Positions 42,533 through 44,183 of a stretch of 44,183 nucleotides of DNA are shown one piece after another (position 1 is the stretch's first letter; every line of letters starts with the position of its first letter). The stretch covers positions 1-44,183 of the forward strand of contig JAEYNZ010000093.1 of assembly GCA_023412195.1 (NCBI GenBank). Reading direction: 5' to 3'. The position numbers were made by a program, and so were the translations under genes. The notes under the pieces were generated by a model. That model was not told the DNA's origin. It saw only the letters and a list, made by a program, of their open reading frames with translations, and searched no databases. This DNA is from Bacteroidota bacterium (GTDB taxonomy: Bacteria > Bacteroidota > Bacteroidia > Bacteroidales > Prolixibacteraceae).

Positions 42533-43645
42533 ATGATAAAGAAATTTATTCTGGTAATATTAGTGCTGCTGTCGGGGAATCTGGCTTTTGCCCAAACTGC
42601 CGGTTCATGGCCCATCTTTCGTGGGAACCAGCAACTGACAGGAGTTTCCCGCAATGAACTGCCTGAACAGCCAAAACTTTTATGGACTTTCCAGACAGGT
42701 GATAACATTAAATCGGCGCCTGTGGTTGATCAGGGAAAAGTGGTAATAGGTTCTACTGACGGTGTAGTATATTGTCTTGATCTTCAGGGTAAGCTTGTAT
42801 GGAAATTTGAAACTGGAAATGCCATTGAAGCCCCTGCCCTGATACATAAAAATACTGTGTATATAGGGAACCTGAATGGCACCATGTATGCTATTGATTT
42901 AGGTACAGGCAAGAAGTTATGGGAGTACGAAACTGAAAACCAGATTATAGGTTCTGCAAACTGGTGGGAAACCGGCAGCACTACATATATCCTCTTCGGA
43001 AGCTACGATTACTATCTGCATTGTGTTGATGCACAAACAGGTGCTGTGAAATGGAAATACGAATCAGATAATTTTATCAATGGTGCACCAGCATGCAATA
43101 ATGGAAAAACATGTTTTGGCGGCTGTGATGGTTTCCTTCATGTGGTAGATATTATAACAGGTAAAGCCGATAAAAAAATTGATGTGGCTACATATGTACC
43201 CGGTTCACCCGCACTTGAAAATAATTTTGCTTACCTGGGCGACTATGATGGCAGATTCTTCCAGGTTGACATAAAAAACGATAAAACCTCATGGGAATGG
43301 ATGGATGATAAAACCACCCTGCCATTTATCGCATCTCCTGCAGTTTCAGGAAACAGGCTGTTCACGGCTAACCATAATAAGTTCCTTTACAGTTTTGATA
43401 AAGCTACCGGAAAAAAAGAATGGGAGTATAATACAGGGAACCGTGTGGAAGCATCTCCGGTTGTAGCAGGAAATAAGGTTGTGGTTGCCAATATGCGTGG
43501 GGACCTTGCTTTTGTAAATGTCTCTGACGGGAAAATGGCCTGGAATTACCAGATCGGAAGCCAGATTATCAGCAATCCTGCAGTTGCAGGTGGAAGGGTT
43601 TATGTGGGAGCTTATGACGGAAATATTTATTGTTTCGGAAAATAA
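42533..43645 (+). CDS. Exported PQQ-like beta-propeller protein (5 of 5)
   Basis: A 370-residue protein with signal peptide (FILVILVLLSGNLAFAQ) followed by WPIFRGNQQLTGVSRNELP. Blade motifs are very regular: CLDLQGKLVWKFE, AIDLGTGKKLWEYE, CVDAQTGAVKWKYE, VVDIITGKADKK, SFDKATGKKEWEYN and FVNVSDGKMAWNYQ. The end, VYVGAYDGNIYCFGK, closes the ring. It is closest in style to BamB-like propellers, but nothing shows an outer membrane assembly role, and no lipobox is visible. It comes 90 nt after the GltD-like gene, on the same strand. It is the last propeller of the locus. Confidence 0.88.
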   Translation: MIKKFILVILVLLSGNLAFAQTAGSWPIFRGNQQLTGVSRNELPEQPKLLWTFQTGDNIKSAPVVDQGKVVIGSTDGVVYCLDLQGKLVWKFETGNAIEAPALIHKNTVYIGNLNGTMYAIDLGTGKKLWEYETENQIIGSANWWETGSTTYILFGSYDYYLHCVDAQTGAVKWKYESDNFINGAPACNNGKTCFGGCDGFLHVVDIITGKADKKIDVATYVPGSPALENNFAYLGDYDGRFFQVDIKNDKTSWEWMDDKTTLPFIASPAVSGNRLFTANHNKFLYSFDKATGKKEWEYNTGNRVEASPVVAGNKVVVANMRGDLAFVNVSDGKMAWNYQIGSQIISNPAVAGGRVYVGAYDGNIYCFGK

Positions 43646-43718
43646 CCAGCAACTGCCGGTCACCTGAAGGAAAAATGAGGGAATAGCATGGCCGGTTTTA
43701 GAATAATGGATTACGAAG

Positions 43719-43726
43719 TATTTTTG
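43719..43726 (+). promoter_or_regulatory. Bacteroidota -7 element (TATTTTTG) before glycosyltransferase
   Basis: TATTTTTG fits TAnnTTTG and lies 30 nt before the ATG at 43756. It suggests that the glycosyltransferase has its own promoter and need not belong to the redox operon. Confidence 0.5.
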
Positions 43727-43755
43727 TATTCATTCAAAGGAAAAAGGAGGGATAT

Positions 43756-44183
43756 ATGAACATCATTCAGATCATTCCAGGTTCAGGAGGAAGCTTTTAC
43801 TGCGGGAACTGCCTGCGCGACAGTAAGTATTTCAATGCACTGCGTGCACAGGGGCACCACGTGACAAAAATTCCCATGTATCTACCCTTGTTTTCTGATG
43901 AACACGATATTACAGATGTACCCATTTTCTACGGAGCTATCAGCACATACCTTAAACAGCAATATCCCATTTTCCGGAAGGCTCCTCAATGGTTCGACAA
44001 CCTTTTGAACTCAAAGCCCATGATGAAACTTGCAGCTTCTATGGCGGGTTCTACGCGGGCCGCCGGACTTGAAGACATGACCATCTCTATGCTTCTGGGT
44101 GAACAGGGTGCACAGAAAGCAGAACTCGAACATATGGTAAACTGGATTGCTGAACACTGTAAGCCCGATATCATTCACATTTC
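43756..44183 (+). CDS. Glycosyltransferase (GT4-like), 3' end beyond window
   Basis: The first 142 codons of a gene running off the right edge. The start MNIIQIIPGSGGSFYCGNCLRDSKYFNALRAQGHHV is typical of GT-B glycosyltransferases that begin with a donor/acceptor loop and a helix. The later HMVNWIAEHCKPDIIHIS is the usual CPDIIH-type strand of the N-terminal domain. The AGGAGG at 43745-43750 fixes the start. The catalytic C-terminal domain is not in view, so the sugar and acceptor are unknown. Confidence 0.75.
   Translation, partial: MNIIQIIPGSGGSFYCGNCLRDSKYFNALRAQGHHVTKIPMYLPLFSDEHDITDVPIFYGAISTYLKQQYPIFRKAPQWFDNLLNSKPMMKLAASMAGSTRAAGLEDMTISMLLGEQGAQKAELEHMVNWIAEHCKPDIIHI

Noticed and set aside
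29417..43645. Propellers as PQQ-dependent alcohol dehydrogenases
   Set aside because: No vicinal disulfide, calcium-ligand set or cytochrome CxxCH motif was seen, and the proteins are shorter than those dehydrogenases. Only the beta-propeller repeat is shared.
42533..43645. BamB outer-membrane assembly factor
   Set aside because: The propeller style is similar, but no lipobox is present and the context is a redox locus.

Overview
The window looks like chromosomal DNA of a Bacteroidota member, most likely an anaerobic Bacteroidales-type organism. Three things point this way. There are type IX secretion parts: two PorP/SprF-like proteins and a cargo protein with a type B (gliding-motility type) sorting domain. 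Several genes carry the Bacteroidota promoter element TAnnTTTG upstream. Housekeeping proteins such as UvrA, TypA and the ETF/acyl-CoA dehydrogenase set have the typical Bacteroidota form. No rRNA, tRNA, CRISPR array or prophage was seen. All family calls come from reading translated sequence, not from database searches.

Layout. 1-545: a para-aminobenzoate synthase gene (pabB-like, minus strand) is cut short by what appears to be the end of an insertion sequence running off the left edge. 723-2447: a YggS-type PLP homeostasis protein and a dihydroorotate-dehydrogenase-like protein lacking the usual active-site cysteine. 2457-7461: a type IX secretion cargo (lectin plus PKD domains) facing two PorP/SprF-like genes. 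7528-16963: a HEAT-repeat protein, a MATE transporter, an AbgT transporter with an exported C69 dipeptidase, pirin and uvrA. 17120-20687: an ECF sigma factor with a small downstream ORF, then a small-gene region holding an SPFH membrane protein, a 49-aa ribbon-helix-helix-like protein and a 69-aa zinc-ribbon protein. That region contains a strikingly regular 11-bp-phased repeat/palindrome array and several intergenic repeats. 20688-24335: an ETF-beta/ETF-alpha/acyl-CoA dehydrogenase operon. 24400-29220: a five-PAS histidine kinase and divergent typA.

29417-43645 is the most interesting part. Twelve genes in a row on the plus strand appear to form one redox locus. They encode five PQQ-like beta-propeller proteins (exported or membrane-anchored), a membrane-anchored NHL-type propeller, a tiny Tat-like cysteine protein and a Tat-exported polyferredoxin (NapG-like). 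They also encode a polytopic membrane ferredoxin (NapH/NosR-like), a cytosolic NuoE-NuoF fusion with an extra [2Fe-2S] domain and two 4Fe-4S clusters, and a GltD-like FAD/Fe-S protein that seems to lack its NAD(P)-binding domain. I infer that electrons pass from NADH in the cytosol through flavin and Fe-S proteins and a membrane ferredoxin to Fe-S and propeller proteins outside the inner membrane, or the reverse. No cytochrome c motif, molybdoenzyme, hydrogenase site or other recognisable terminal reductase is present, so the substrate is unknown. A glycosyltransferase with its own apparent promoter begins at 43756 and runs off the right edge.
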